From positions 31,758,293 through 31,822,292 of the forward strand of contig NC_056047.1 of assembly GCF_004379255.2 (NCBI RefSeq): 64,000 bases of DNA. Reading direction: 5' to 3'. This document shows, piece after piece, positions 10,080 to 20,614 of the stretch; within the stretch, counting starts at the first letter, position 1; each line of letters starts with the position of its first letter. The position numbers and the translations under genes are program-made. This stretch comes from Salvia splendens. Taxonomy: Eukaryota; Streptophyta; Magnoliopsida; Lamiales; Lamiaceae. The notes under the pieces were generated by a model. It was not told the origin of the DNA. It saw nothing but the letters and a program-made list of their open reading frames with translations, and did no database searches.

Positions 10080-11262
10080 ATGGAGCACCACGATAGCGAT
10101 TCCCCCGCCACGAGCGAGTCACAGGCGCCTTATTTTCCCGTCGGCGGTAGTACGCCGATGTCCGCCGCGATGCCCCAAATACCGGGATGATGCCCCAATC
10201 TCAAACCGCGGCGGAGATGATGCTCGGGTACTACAACATGTACCCGCAGTGGTGTGGGATGATGCCCCAAATGTCCCAGATGCCCGGGGCGAGTCCCGGA
10301 ATGCCCCAAATGCCGGGGATGATGCCCCAGATGCCCGGGATGATGCCCCAAATGCCGGGGATGATGCCCCAAATGCCAGGGATGATGCCCCAAATGGCCG
10401 GGATGATGATGTCGGGGATGATGCAGGGATCGCCTGGCGCTGGGGGGGGGGGGGGTAGGCAGGGTGTCCCCCAATCACCGGTGGACAATGTCTATCGGCG
10501 CTATATGGATTTACTGGGTCCAGACAACCCGCGGAGTACTCCTCTCGAGACTCAGTTCACTGGCATCGAGACGTTCTCGTTTGAGGAGTTGGGGCTATCT
10601 CCGATCCGGGATTCTCCCACCGACACACCAACGACGACAGGGAGCAGGGGGAGGCCAGGGAGAGGGACGCGGCATTACCTCGCCCGTCCCGATGTACGGT
10701 GGTGAGGCGGGGGCCGCTGAGGTGGGGGAGGGGTCCAGCGGGAAAAAGAGGATCGTCTGGAGCATGGAAGAGTGCATCGCGCTGGCGAAGGCGTGGATCA
10801 GTGTGGTGGATGATCCGTACGTCGGGGCTAACTAGCCCATCGACAGGATGTGGTGGCGCATTAGCCAAAGCTACATCTAGTTCAAACCGCGAGGGGGGAA
10901 GCTTCACAATGGAGAGCAATGCCGGAAACTGTGGGAGCGGCTGAGGAGGCAGCTCAGCTGATTTGCCAGCATTTACACAAACAACCTCCGCTCGGCAACC
11001 AGCGGCATGTCTGCCGAGGATGTGAAGCTCCTGTCTCACCATCAATTCATCGACATTGCACAGGGGTTCGGGAAATTCAAATATTGGGAGGTCTATCTTG
11101 TGGTGCAGACTTCGGCCAAGTTCACTGCGGGTGTTGAATCTGGCTGGCCGAATCGGACGAAGATCAGCTCCGAGGAGTACAGTAGCAGTGCTGGTTCCCA
11201 CGAACTCCCCCCCCCCCGTCGAGGCAGAGTTCCCGACGCCCACATCGTCGGGCCGCCGCCGT
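10080..11262 (+). pseudogene. Harbinger ORF1 (Myb/SANT-like DNA-binding protein), decayed
   Basis: ATG at 10080 opens a short frame that shifts near 10186 into a Met-Pro-Gln-rich region, then shifts again near 10690. The diagnostic part is at about 10750-11130: KKRIVWSMEECIALAKAWIS, then DPYVGAN, MWWRISQSY, a KLWERLRRQLS segment and HHQFIDIAQGFGKFKYWE. This is the trihelix/SANT-like protein that partners the PIF/Harbinger nuclease in plants. In-frame stops follow DPYVGAN (TAG), follow SQSYI (TAG) and interrupt the segment after RRQLS (TGA). All three fit CAG or CGA changed by one C-to-T transition. The frameshifts and stops make it non-functional. Confidence 0.8.
10256..10420 (+). repeat. 21-bp coding minisatellite (Met-Met-Pro-Gln-Met-Pro-Gly)
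   Basis: Tandem units of ATGATGCCCCAAATGCCGGGG with small changes, encoding repeats of MMPQMPG within the ORF1 relic. A run of 13 G follows at about 10442-10454. Confidence 0.85.
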
Positions 11263-11325
11263 AGCCTGGTTGGGCTAAAAGTCCGCGGCGCAGATAGCAA
11301 GGGGAATTGTATTTTCTATATCTAA

Positions 11326-14300
11326 CGGAAGATTATTTCATTCTTGAGAATTAACAAAAATAAAACAATATTTAAACAGAATAACTCCATCATTTCAATC
11401 AATCATAAATCAATTCAACTAATAGGATTATGTTATAAATTATTTTTGGTAATTTTTAAAATTCAAATAGCTTTTCACTTATTGTCTTTGATTATTTTTA
11501 GTGATGTTGAAAATTAAAAATATAGTACCCCTCCGTCTCAAAATAGAATGGTACTCCGTCTCAAAATAGAATTAAGAAAATAATATCGTTATATACAATA
11601 CACTTCATAAAATGGAAAATGTATTATAGATGAATAATAATTTTACAATACAAATAATTATGTCTATGAATATTCATTACAATAATTTAATTATACCACA
11701 ATAAATTTGATTTACAAACCAATAAGTATTTATTACAATGACTCAACTATTTTGGCACAATACAAATTGTTAGTTAGTATAGTTTGTTGACATGACTTTA
11801 TTTTACAATTTATTATAATCAGAATAAAAAGTAATAATAATAACATTTAAAGTTTAAGGTTTGGCATTCTATTTTTTTTTAATTTTAATATATTATTCTT
11901 TATTTACCTATAATCAATTAAGTTTTACTTACTTGAAGTTTTATAAAAAGAAATAGTAATTTATTAGAATAATTTCTTAAATATCAACATTCTTTAAATC
12001 TCATTCTAAAAAATAACTTTGTAGCGTTAATAAATCATAATTATTTTGATAATTATTTTAAAATTTTAAAATATAGAGACGTATTAATATGACAACCCTT
12101 GTTATAGTGACACCATGCCACCAATTTAACACCATTAGATCTTCAAACCGGGTGGCTCTCAACCGACCACTTGGCAAGCTATATTAATTATAAAAAAAGG
12201 AAAAATCGCTGGAGGGTATAATTGATAGTCATATTTCATTCTATTATTCTCCACCATCTTTCACGCCATTTTCCTTTTTCTTCTACAGCCTAATTTAATG
12301 CCAGATTTTTATCAAAATCTTCCACCATCTTCACACGATTCTGCAATTATCAATCAATTCTACTCAATCTTCACAAAATCTATTGATATCGACAAGAAAG
12401 CTTAATATCCGCTTCCACAAAATCAATTCGATCTTCACACGATCTTCACAAAACCCACCAATTCAACTCCATCTTCACACAAATCGCATGTTTCATAGTT
12501 ACATTAGCCTCGATGCGATTCCACAATTCATTTTCAATTCTACATGATTCGATTCTGTTTCAATTCATTCCACAAATTCATTTTCATCTCAACTCGATTT
12601 TCACACAAATTGCCTGCGTCGTTCTTCAAATTTGTCTATGAATTCCATATTCACACAATTATGCATTGATTCTCTTTCATACGATATGGCAGGCGACTCG
12701 ATTATTTTGATATGGATATTTTCCCAGAAGGTGAGCAATGACATGTTGTCGAGTGTGACGATGGATTTAGCGTTTAGTTGAGAGCTTGTATTGTTGAGTA
12801 TGTTTCTATTTATGTTCAAACTACATGTTGTAGACTACGAATTTAGCATTTTTTTGGTTTATGAACCTACTAACTGAGTCCATTCATCTTCTGATATTTT
12901 TTTCTGTACTCTGCATTGCTACATTACGTATTACATATTGCAGTTTTGTTCTCACAATATTGCTTACTATTGCTCTGTGGTGTGCAGTCTTCAGTGAATT
13001 CAATTACATTAGTACTTGCATAATATAATACAATTAATTGGTAATTTTATACTATTGGTTTGAGATTTCATTCACATTAATTGGATATTGCTTCTTATTG
13101 AATTCAATTTTGCAAGCGCCATAATTGCAGTGCAATGCTTCACATATTGCAGTACAAAACATAAAATATTGTTGTTTAATCTCTTACTACCTCCATTCAT
13201 CTTAAGCATCAAAAATGAAGAAAATATCCATGCCAGCAATTTCCAATATGTTAGACTGCAATCCATATTCTATTCTCAAAATTTAATCCAAGACGTCCAT
13301 ATAAGAGATCTAACGGATCTAAAATATCTCATTTAGTTTGTTTTGAAGTACTTGAAGTTTATAGTCGTATTTGTTTTTACCTTACCAGATTGCAGTCTTA
13401 CTCTATGAATATTGCACTGTTACGTGTCTGCATAATTCATAATAGCTTTACCTTACCTGATTGCAGTTTTACTCTATGAACATTGTAGTGTTACTCTATG
13501 AATATTGTAGTGTTACTTGTCTGCATAATTTGTAATAGTTTTTTACCTTACCGGATTGTAGTGTTACTCTATGAATATCGCAGTACTCCTAAGTAGTATT
13601 TGCAGTTTAGTTATTACCTAAATCAGTTTAGGTTTTAAATTAAGTAATTGACCAAGTTACCCCTAAACAACAATATCCCCTACATTATCCAGCAATCTAG
13701 ACTCTATTTCAATAAATTGATCTCAAGCGTCCATATACCAGATCTGACGGATCAAATTAGTGATAGGGTGTCACTCTAACTATGGTGGCACCCTAATGCT
13801 ACCCTATACTAATATCCGTATATATAAGATCATTGATGATTGTGATTAAGGTCCTTACACTCCCTTAGTCTTAAACTTAACACTAATATCAGCCCCTGGA
13901 TTACTAATTTCAATGATTGTGATTTAAAACATCCGTCCTACATTAATACATTTTTTAGCTACATTACACGGGTAAAATGGGAAACACACAAACTGGAGCA
14001 TCGGTTTTAAACAAAATGTCCATGATTTCCGCCATTTAATTAAAACTGCCGATTCATATCTCTCTCTCTGTCCATCATATCACTATTGCATCTCCCCAAT
14101 TCTCTCTCGTCAAAAACCATTCCATCCTCATTCTTCTACCCAAATCTCATAAAAACCCTAATCTTCAACATTTGAAACCGCCGCCGAACCAGTTTCTGCA
14201 AATCGAAGTCGCGTAGTGTAATTGGTCAGGTTGGTAAGTATATTGAACCATACGGTTTACTGTTTTGCCAATCTGAAGACGAACGCGAACAAGGTTAGTC
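11326..14300. other. AT-rich stretch with repeat relics
   Basis: No gene is supported. A partial MITE-like terminus with CTCCGTCTCAAAATAGAATGG lies at about 11529. A segment near 12100-12130 (GTGACACCATGCCACC) has loosely related sequence near 13760-13800 (GGTGTCACTC, GGTGGCACCC), perhaps the ends of an old element. Two related blocks at about 13270 and 13700 share CGTCCATATA and GATCTRACGGATC. A tandem repeat lies at 13380-13600. Confidence 0.4.
13380..13600. repeat. Imperfect tandem repeats with TTACTCTATGAATATTG core
   Basis: The blocks ACCTTACC(A/T)GATTG(C/T)AGT, TTACTCTATGAAYATTG and GTGTTAC recur four to five times with variable spacing. Confidence 0.65.
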
Positions 14301-14305
14301 GATTT
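14301..14305. repeat. Left TSD of Copia-2 (GATTT)
   Basis: GATTT at 14301-14305 and again at 16976-16980. Confidence 0.75.
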
Positions 14306-14364
14306 TGTAGAAATAGAAAACATGAACAACATACCAAAAATGCTCATTGAGCTCAAAGACTTAA
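14306..14364 (-). repeat. Copia-2 3' LTR remnant
   Basis: 59 bp identical to 16638-16696. The sequence then switches to integrase at TTAACGATG; the join shows short TTAA microhomology with the intact LTR (TTAAACAA). Confidence 0.85.
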
Positions 14365-16570
14365 CGATGTAAGAGGCAGCCAAAATACTATCCCCCCAGA
14401 AAGAAATAGGCAAGTGAGATTGAAAAAGGAGACTCCTAGCCACATTAAGGAGATGCTGGTGTTTTCTCTCCAGTCTAGCGTTTTGTTGTGGAGTTTCAAC
14501 ACAAGAATGTTGAGTGAATGTACCAAAGGATGTGTATAGAGAGGGTAGGTAAAATTCTGGACCATTATCAGAACGTATGGTCTTGATTTTCTTGGAAAAT
14601 TGAGTAGAGATTGTATGAAAAAACTGAGTTAAGATGGTTTTGACATCAGACTTATGTTGCATAAGGAAAGTCTACACAAACCTAGATTTATCATCAACAA
14701 TGGTCAAAAAATAGGCATAACCTTGTGTGGTGCAAGGGGAAAAAGGACCCCAGATGTCACAATGTATGAGATCGAAAATATCAGATGCAACCGAGTCAGA
14801 TTCATGAAAAGAAAGGTGATGTTGTTTGGCTAGAGGACATATTTCACACACAGAGTGAGATGTTTTGGAAAAGGAGATTACATCATTCATTGATTTGAGT
14901 TTATTGAAAGACAAATGTCCTAGCCTTTGGTTCCAGATATCAATGGCTACCACAGAGTTTACATCACAAGAAATTGAATCAGAAAGTGGCAGATCTGAGG
15001 AGCTGAAGGGAATTGCAGTGGATATGTCTAGAGAGTAGAGGTTCCCAAGTCTGCTACCCCTCCCAATCACAGTCCCCGGAGAAGCTCCCTGAATAAGGAT
15101 GGAATCATGAGTAAAAGATACAGAACAAGAGAGAGATGTGGTGAGAGAACTGATAGAGATTAGAATGAAAGAGAATGAGGGAACACAAAGCACAGACTGG
15201 AGAGTTATTGTGAGAGTTAAGTGAATGGTTCCCATGTGAGTTACACCAGCTTTATCACCATTTGGTAAATTTACAAACGCATCATAAACAGGAGAAGAAT
15301 GAGAGAAAAAACTGATATCACAACAAACATGGTGTGTAGCACCAGTATCAAGTAACCATAGAGATGAAGATAGAGAAGAAACAACAACAAAAGGTGAGAA
15401 GAGAGTGGTACCAGTGAAAGGTGCTGACTGAGTAGGAGAGAATGATGTACTTGGTTGAGTGACAGGAACTTAAGGAGAAGATGCAGATTGAGACAAATTT
15501 GATGCAGATGTAGCAGCAAGCTGAGAATGCAAAAGAGAGATAAGCTGCTGGAGTTGATCAGAAGAAGGAGAGCCTGCAGATTGAGGCAGTGAACTGACTA
15601 CTTTATCACAGTTTTCAGTGGATTCTTCAACATAATTCACCACTTTGGAGTTAGAGAACTCTCTATAGGGAGGCTTGCCTGTTCCCTTGCCAAAACCTTG
15701 GGGATAACCATGTAAGGAGAAGAATCTATCAACAGTGTGGTTGGTACGACCACAATGAGAGCATAATAGTTTGCCACGACCAAAAGTGGATGAAGCTGCA
15801 TTGATGCTGAAAGGTTGTTCACTAGAGGAAACTGGAGAAGAGTTTAGCATATTACCATCAATTGTTCGTTGCCTCTCCTCTTGAATAACAAGAGAGAATG
15901 CCTTAGATAGAGAAGGTAATGGCACTATTGATAGGATAGCAGATCTGATCTGAGAATAAGAAGAGTTCAAACCGATTAGAAACTGAATTGTGCATTCATC
16001 TTCCTGATAGGTGTGCCAACTTAGGGCACTATTGCACCTACAAGTACCACACGTGCACCAAGCAGCAGGTTGTGAGTGTTTGTATTCATCCCACACAATT
16101 CTAAGATTAGTGAAATATATGCTAACATCCGAATGTCCTTGCACAAGAGCCATAAGCCGCTGCTTGAGCTGATAGGATCTGGCAGAGTCAGCTTGAGAGA
16201 ATCGATCATGGAGATCAGACCAGACATCATGAGCATTATCCAGATACATAATGCTGGAGCAGATTTGTGGAGACACAGAGTTTCGTAACCAAGATACCAC
16301 CATACTATTTCAACGGATCCAAGTAGAAAATAGAAGATCATCATCGGTTGGCCGCAACAAAGATCCATCGATGAATTGTAGCTTGTTCTTAGCAATTAGA
16401 GCAGTGATGATCGATCTGCTCCAATTGATGTAATTGGATCCGGTGAGAACATGAGGAACCAGCTGAAGGCTGGGATTATCACTAGGATGTAGATAATAAG
16501 GGCTAGAATGATCATCGGCGGGAACAATTACATCACCACCGCGATTGCCGCGATTTCCACGGTTGTTCAT
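14365..16570 (-). pseudogene. Copia-2 gag-pol remnant (gag, knuckle, protease, partial integrase)
   Basis: Gag starts at ATG 16568-16570 and has a stop at about 16308, where Copia-1 has Cys (TGC to TGA). The frame resumes at once (NSMVVSWLRNSVSPQ) through a zinc knuckle whose last Cys is Phe (CSHCGRTNHTVDRFF). Another stop follows near 15470. The protease DTGATHH is seen near 15340. GAG-pre-integrase and integrase run from 15235 to 14672 with a TGG to TAG change after SRFV. The integrase then continues through IRSDNGPEF and the catalytic Glu in NARLERKHQ before the deletion junction. At least three stops and a large deletion make it inactive. Confidence 0.85.
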
Positions 16571-16624
16571 CGTGAAGGAGAGAGAAGAAAAGAACGCAGA
16601 GATCGGCGCAGAAACGAAGTGTTT

Positions 16625-16637
16625 ACTTCTGATACCA
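16625..16637 (-). promoter_or_regulatory. Copia-2 primer binding site
   Basis: The minus strand reads TGGTATCAGAAGT directly after the LTR; TGGTATCAGA matches initiator tRNA-Met. Confidence 0.85.
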
Positions 16638-16975
16638 TGTAGAAATAGAAAACATGAACAACATACCAAAAATGCTCATTGAGCTCAAAGACTTAAACAA
16701 AAGCAGAGATAAACAGAGAAGAGAAAGGGAAATTTTATTGATATGATCTCAAACTTCCAACTTACAAAAAAAGAAGGTCCTATGCTATTTATATCACGCA
16801 AAGTAGCTCGCAAATGAGCTGGAAAAATATCTAAAGCTGTAACTAATTTTTCAACTAACTGCCCGCTGTCCCAACTAACTCCAACCGCCACCAACGGCTC
16901 TTTCACAACGGTGTTCTTCATGCTTCAGCTCCTTCTTCACATTTCAGCTTGCCGCCATAATTCTTAGCTTCAACG
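16638..16975 (-). repeat. Copia-2 5' LTR
   Basis: 338 bp from TGTAGAAATAG to the TSD GATTT (16976-16980). The final dinucleotide is CG, not CA. Confidence 0.8.
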
Positions 16976-16980
16976 GATTT

Positions 16981-18426
16981 TACGGAGTTTCGGTCATTGT
17001 TTCGCGAAATCAACCATAGACTTTAGGTTTCCGTTGTGATGGAAGTTTATGGTTGTTTGGTTTTCAGTTTGGGTTATGTGAATCAGTGAATTTCAGTGTT
17101 TTGTAGTCGCTGTTTGGTTTTTTTTCTTGGTTTCGTTTTTTATGGTTGAAATATACTTATTTGATTATTTTGTCGTATTTGTTTGCATCACTGGTTTTTT
17201 ATGTTCGGAATACCAGCAATGGTTTCCAGCAACATATTTCTACAATTGCTACGTCATTGAACTAATCGTACATTATCTCATCCATGTTTACATCATTTCA
17301 CTGGTAAATTACATCATTTGGGTTTACAATATTCCATTAATTAGATACATTATCCGTTAAATTGACATTTGAAGTGGTTGATTTGTGTACATTGCACATT
17401 AATGAATGTTTTGCTACATTAATGCTATGATTTGTTACATTTGCAAAATTTACATTAATTTACCAAAATATTACATTATTCAGATTTTAAGAGTGAAAAT
17501 TTATCTTATTAAATGATGTAATTGCTTTGGTTGTGCTTGTACATTTTTTCCCCTTATATTTTACATTATCTGGTTATATTTTCCACTTATATTCTACATT
17601 ATCTGGTTTTATTTTGCAGTTCACATTTTGTCCACTTGTATTCTACATTAGTTGGTTACATTATCTGGACAACGGCCGACTTCGATGATGACTTTGATGA
17701 AGACTTTCCCTTTCATTTACACCGATCTAAGGAGGAAATGACTGTGGATAGGGAGGCTGAGCGTGCTGCAACGTCAAAGTGTTTACATTGTTTGTAATAT
17801 TTATGTTTTAATGTATAATTTGACTTTTGTATATTAATGATAGCATTGTGTGCATTATACAATTGTACATTATTGATTGTATGAATAATACATTAATTGT
17901 ATAATAACGTATACATTATTTATTAAGTATGTTGGTAATGTACATATAAGGAACTATAATGTAACGCATCATGACATAGTAATGTACCATTAGAATAATT
18001 AGAAGAGGTTCATACAAGTCATAAATAATGTAGTCATTCATTTAGAAGTATGAAAACTCATAAATAATGTAGTCATTCACTGCCTAAAGGATCGATGTAC
18101 ATAAAATACATAACTAATGTAGTCATTCAATAGTGAATAATGTACGAAAAATCATTAATAATGTAATCATTCAGTAGTAAATAATGTAGATGTCAGAGCA
18201 GCTGTTAGAAACAATATGTTTGGAAAATAAACGAAAAAATATCAAGATTTCTTCTTGTCGTGATCTTGAATCATGATGTCACATCACACCACATGTCCTA
18301 CACTTTCAAAGCGGTCTGCTCACCTCCTTTATAGTCTTTTCCCCCTGGGGGATCATACGACTAGCATCTATACAAAAAAACGAAATTCAATGGATGTGGT
18401 GGTACTATATCTTAGCCCCATGGGTT
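16981..18426. other. Low-complexity region rich in ACATTA / TAATGTA motifs
   Basis: Long stretch with scores of TACATTA, ACATTAT and AATAATGTA words. They read mainly as ACATTA before about 17800 and as TAATGTA after. A short coding-looking segment at about 17680-17780 is acidic (FDDDFDEDFPFH, then EEMTVDREAERAA), but I cannot place it in a family. The same vocabulary resumes at 22600-22960, so the blocks probably belong to one older repeat split by later insertions. Confidence 0.45.
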
Positions 18427-18431
18427 GCTAA
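18427..18431. repeat. Left TSD of solo LTR (GCTAA)
   Basis: GCTAA at 18427-18431 and 19979-19983; the host minisatellite reads continuously across the two. Confidence 0.85.
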
Positions 18432-19978
18432 TGTTAGGGTTAGTATACTGAAAAGCATGTTTCGAGCGAGAGTTCGCACGAATAGAACGTTGCATGTATA
18501 CGTAAAAACTCTACAATCCACTTTTGACCCGATTCAGTATTATTCGAGCATTTCGCACGAATAGAATCAGTATATTATTACATTGTGTTTGCTTGTGTGT
18601 TTATGAGATGTTTTATAAACATTTAAATGCATAAGAAGTAAACAAAGCCTAAGTCTTTTGCTTAGTAGACTGGTTGTGGGCGCCGTCCACTTTAAGGTAA
18701 CTACAGTCGGTTCTAAGCAATGCTTTGCAAAAGAAAAAGAAGAATTTCACAACCTAGATAGGCTTTGGCTACCTATCGTGAAAGGTTGCAATGTCAGTCT
18801 GTTTATTTCTAAGCCTTATTGAAATAAGATGACATTGGTGTGGTATAGCACTGAATGGATCTAACAGCAAGACGTGTCTTTATGCTATCTACTGAAAGAC
18901 TAGGCCTTGATAAATATCTATTTCTTAATCTACATACGTTAGCATTCAGCATACGATATTGAGTATCTACTACTTTGACTTACCAAAGGTGCAGGTTTTT
19001 GGTCACCCAACGATCCAGGTATATTGGGTAGTGGTGATCATTATCTAGCGGTGCTAGGATTGCTATTATGTTGAAACGTACGCGAGGTGAGTCTCGTTTG
19101 ATAATGTCCTCAAGAGGAGCTTGAACAAGGTTTTATTATTCGGAAACTGGCCAGTTGGAGTTTTATTACTCTATGAATAATAAATAAGTGTTTCTTGCTA
19201 AGTCCACTCTTGGAATTAATAAGATGTTAATTAATTAAATCCATAGCAGACTTTAATTAATTAATGGACATTTCTATCTTAAGCGCGGGAAATAAATAAT
19301 AAACAAAATGGAAACCCGGAATACTTATAATTTCGGATTTGGATGGGGAGTTCAATATTACGTCTGTAGTGGCTGCTCGTAATATTCCAATATAAGCTTG
19401 TATTAAATTGTGGGTTCAATTTAATTAGTAAAAAGCTAATTGGGGAAGCCCATATCCAAAGCCTTCCATAGATCCCTGACTGGGCCCAATATGAACTATT
19501 ATAAATAGGAGAATAAAAGAGACAGAACATTATTCAATATAGTTGAAAATTTCGTCCCTCTCTAATTAGAGAAGAGGGACGAAAATTCTTTGATTTTCTC
19601 CTCCGTGAGATCTTCAGCTCCTCCTCCGTGAGAATTTCTGTCTTCTTTATTCGAGTCCTAGTGTTTCGATAAGATCAGCCCACCCTGATGTCGGAATACA
19701 GTTCGGGACACCAGTCAGAAGATCTGTGGTCAAGTATTGAAGATCATCGTGGAGAAGGCGCAAGCAATCGACGATTCTTTGGAGAATCAACGAGGTAAAT
19801 TGGCTAACTCCGTAGCAAGCATGTTTTAGGATTTATTTGTTCTAAAGCATGTATGTAATTCAAGTTATGAGCATGATACATCTGATAATTACGCGAATAG
19901 ATTTTGTCTAAATAATCTGCTAAATAGATCCGTATTATGTGATCCGTTTGAACGCAGCTTCCGCTGCCAACCCCTTCA
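18432..19978 (+). mobile_element. Solo LTR, 1547 bp
   Basis: Starts TGTTAGGGTTAG, ends CCCCTTCA, with TSD GCTAA on both sides and no internal region. A TATA box (TATAAATAGG) is at about 19500. The part downstream of the TATA box, including CCGTGAGA repeats and a GATAAGATCAGCC block, is clearly related to the LTR at the right edge (63518-64000, opposite strand). Recombination between LTRs is the usual origin of solo LTRs. Confidence 0.85.
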
Positions 19979-19983
19979 GCTAA

Positions 19984-20545
19984 ACCCAAGGGGAATGATT
20001 CAAACTTCCTACCCTTGGTAATGGTTTCGTTTGTGAGTGAGTACTACAACCTAGCCCCATGGATTACTAAACCCAATGGGCATGGACTCAACTCTTGCCA
20101 AACATTAAATAAGTAAACATGTACATCCTTTAGTTCTACGCAAGTACATTAAAGGCCAGTTTGCGTACATTATCTACATTATGACATCCAAAACATAGAA
20201 AAACTAAAATTTAATGGATGTGGTGGTACTGTACCCTAGCCCCATGGGTTGGTAAACCCAAGAGGAATGATTCAAACTTCCTACCCTTGGTGATAGTTTC
20301 ATTTGTGAGTGGGTACTACAACCTAGCCCCATGGGTTGCTAAACCTAAGGGGAATGATTCAAACTTCCTACCCTTGGTGATGGTTTCGTTTGTGAGTGGG
20401 TACTACAATTTAGCCTCATGGGTTGCTAAACCCAAGGGGAATGATTCAAACTTCCTACCCTTAACTCTCTGTCTTTGTCAAAGTTGTGTCTGTGAATTTG
20501 TACTACAACCTAGCCCCTTGGGCTACTAAACCCTAGGGGGAAGGT
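19984..20545. repeat. 87-bp minisatellite (with start at about 18390-18431)
   Basis: Units read roughly GGGTACTACAACCTAGCCCC, then ATGGGTTGCTAAACCCAAGG, then GGAATGATTCAAACTTCCTA, to a total of 87 bp. Because 87 is a multiple of three, the plus frame at 20218-20529 stays open, repeating YYNLAPWVAKPKGNDSNFLP. I see this as a property of the repeat, not proof of a protein. The solo LTR at 18432 interrupts the array. Confidence 0.8.
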
Positions 20546-20611
20546 ATAAACTTCCGGCACAAACATAACTACACGTAAAACTATTACCTCATTACAGGAG
20601 GTATTCCTACA

Positions 20612-20614
20612 TTA
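20612..20614. repeat. Left TSD of Harbinger element (TTA)
   Basis: TTA precedes GAGCATCTCC and TTA (22593-22595) follows GGAGATGCTC. A TWA duplication is typical of PIF/Harbinger. Confidence 0.85.

Larger units (their letters stand above)
9750..11325 (+). mobile_element. PIF/Harbinger element fragment with ORF1
   Basis: Begins with GAGCATTAGTAATGGCG after TTA (9747-9749), the same style of terminus as the Harbinger element at 20615. A GC-rich subterminal segment (9755-9960) and a TATA-bearing leader (CTATAAATACG near 9992) precede an ORF1 relic. I find no matching right terminus, so the 3' boundary is where homology fades (about 11325). Confidence 0.75.
14306..16975 (-). mobile_element. Copia-2, internally deleted relative of Copia-1
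   Basis: Minus-strand copia of the Copia-1 type (closely similar gag and pol), reduced to 2670 bp. The right 5' LTR (16638-16975) is complete, but only the outer 59 bp of the 3' LTR remain (14306-14364), joined directly to integrase sequence. Reverse transcriptase, RNase H and most of the 3' LTR are gone. The TSD GATTT flanks the remnant, so the deletion happened after insertion. The outermost LTR base at 16975 is G where CA is expected, probably a later substitution. Confidence 0.85.

Noticed and set aside
11529..11880. Stowaway MITE starting at CTCCGTCTCAAAATAG
   Set aside because: Only one end is recognisable; the right end lacks the terminal inverted repeat and a TA duplication.
12100..13830. 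A DNA transposon bounded by GTGACACC-like ends
   Set aside because: The end sequences match only loosely and no TSD was found.
20218..20529. 103-codon ORF as a real protein
   Set aside because: It is the minisatellite read in a frame kept open because the unit length is divisible by three. There is no evidence of a gene around it.
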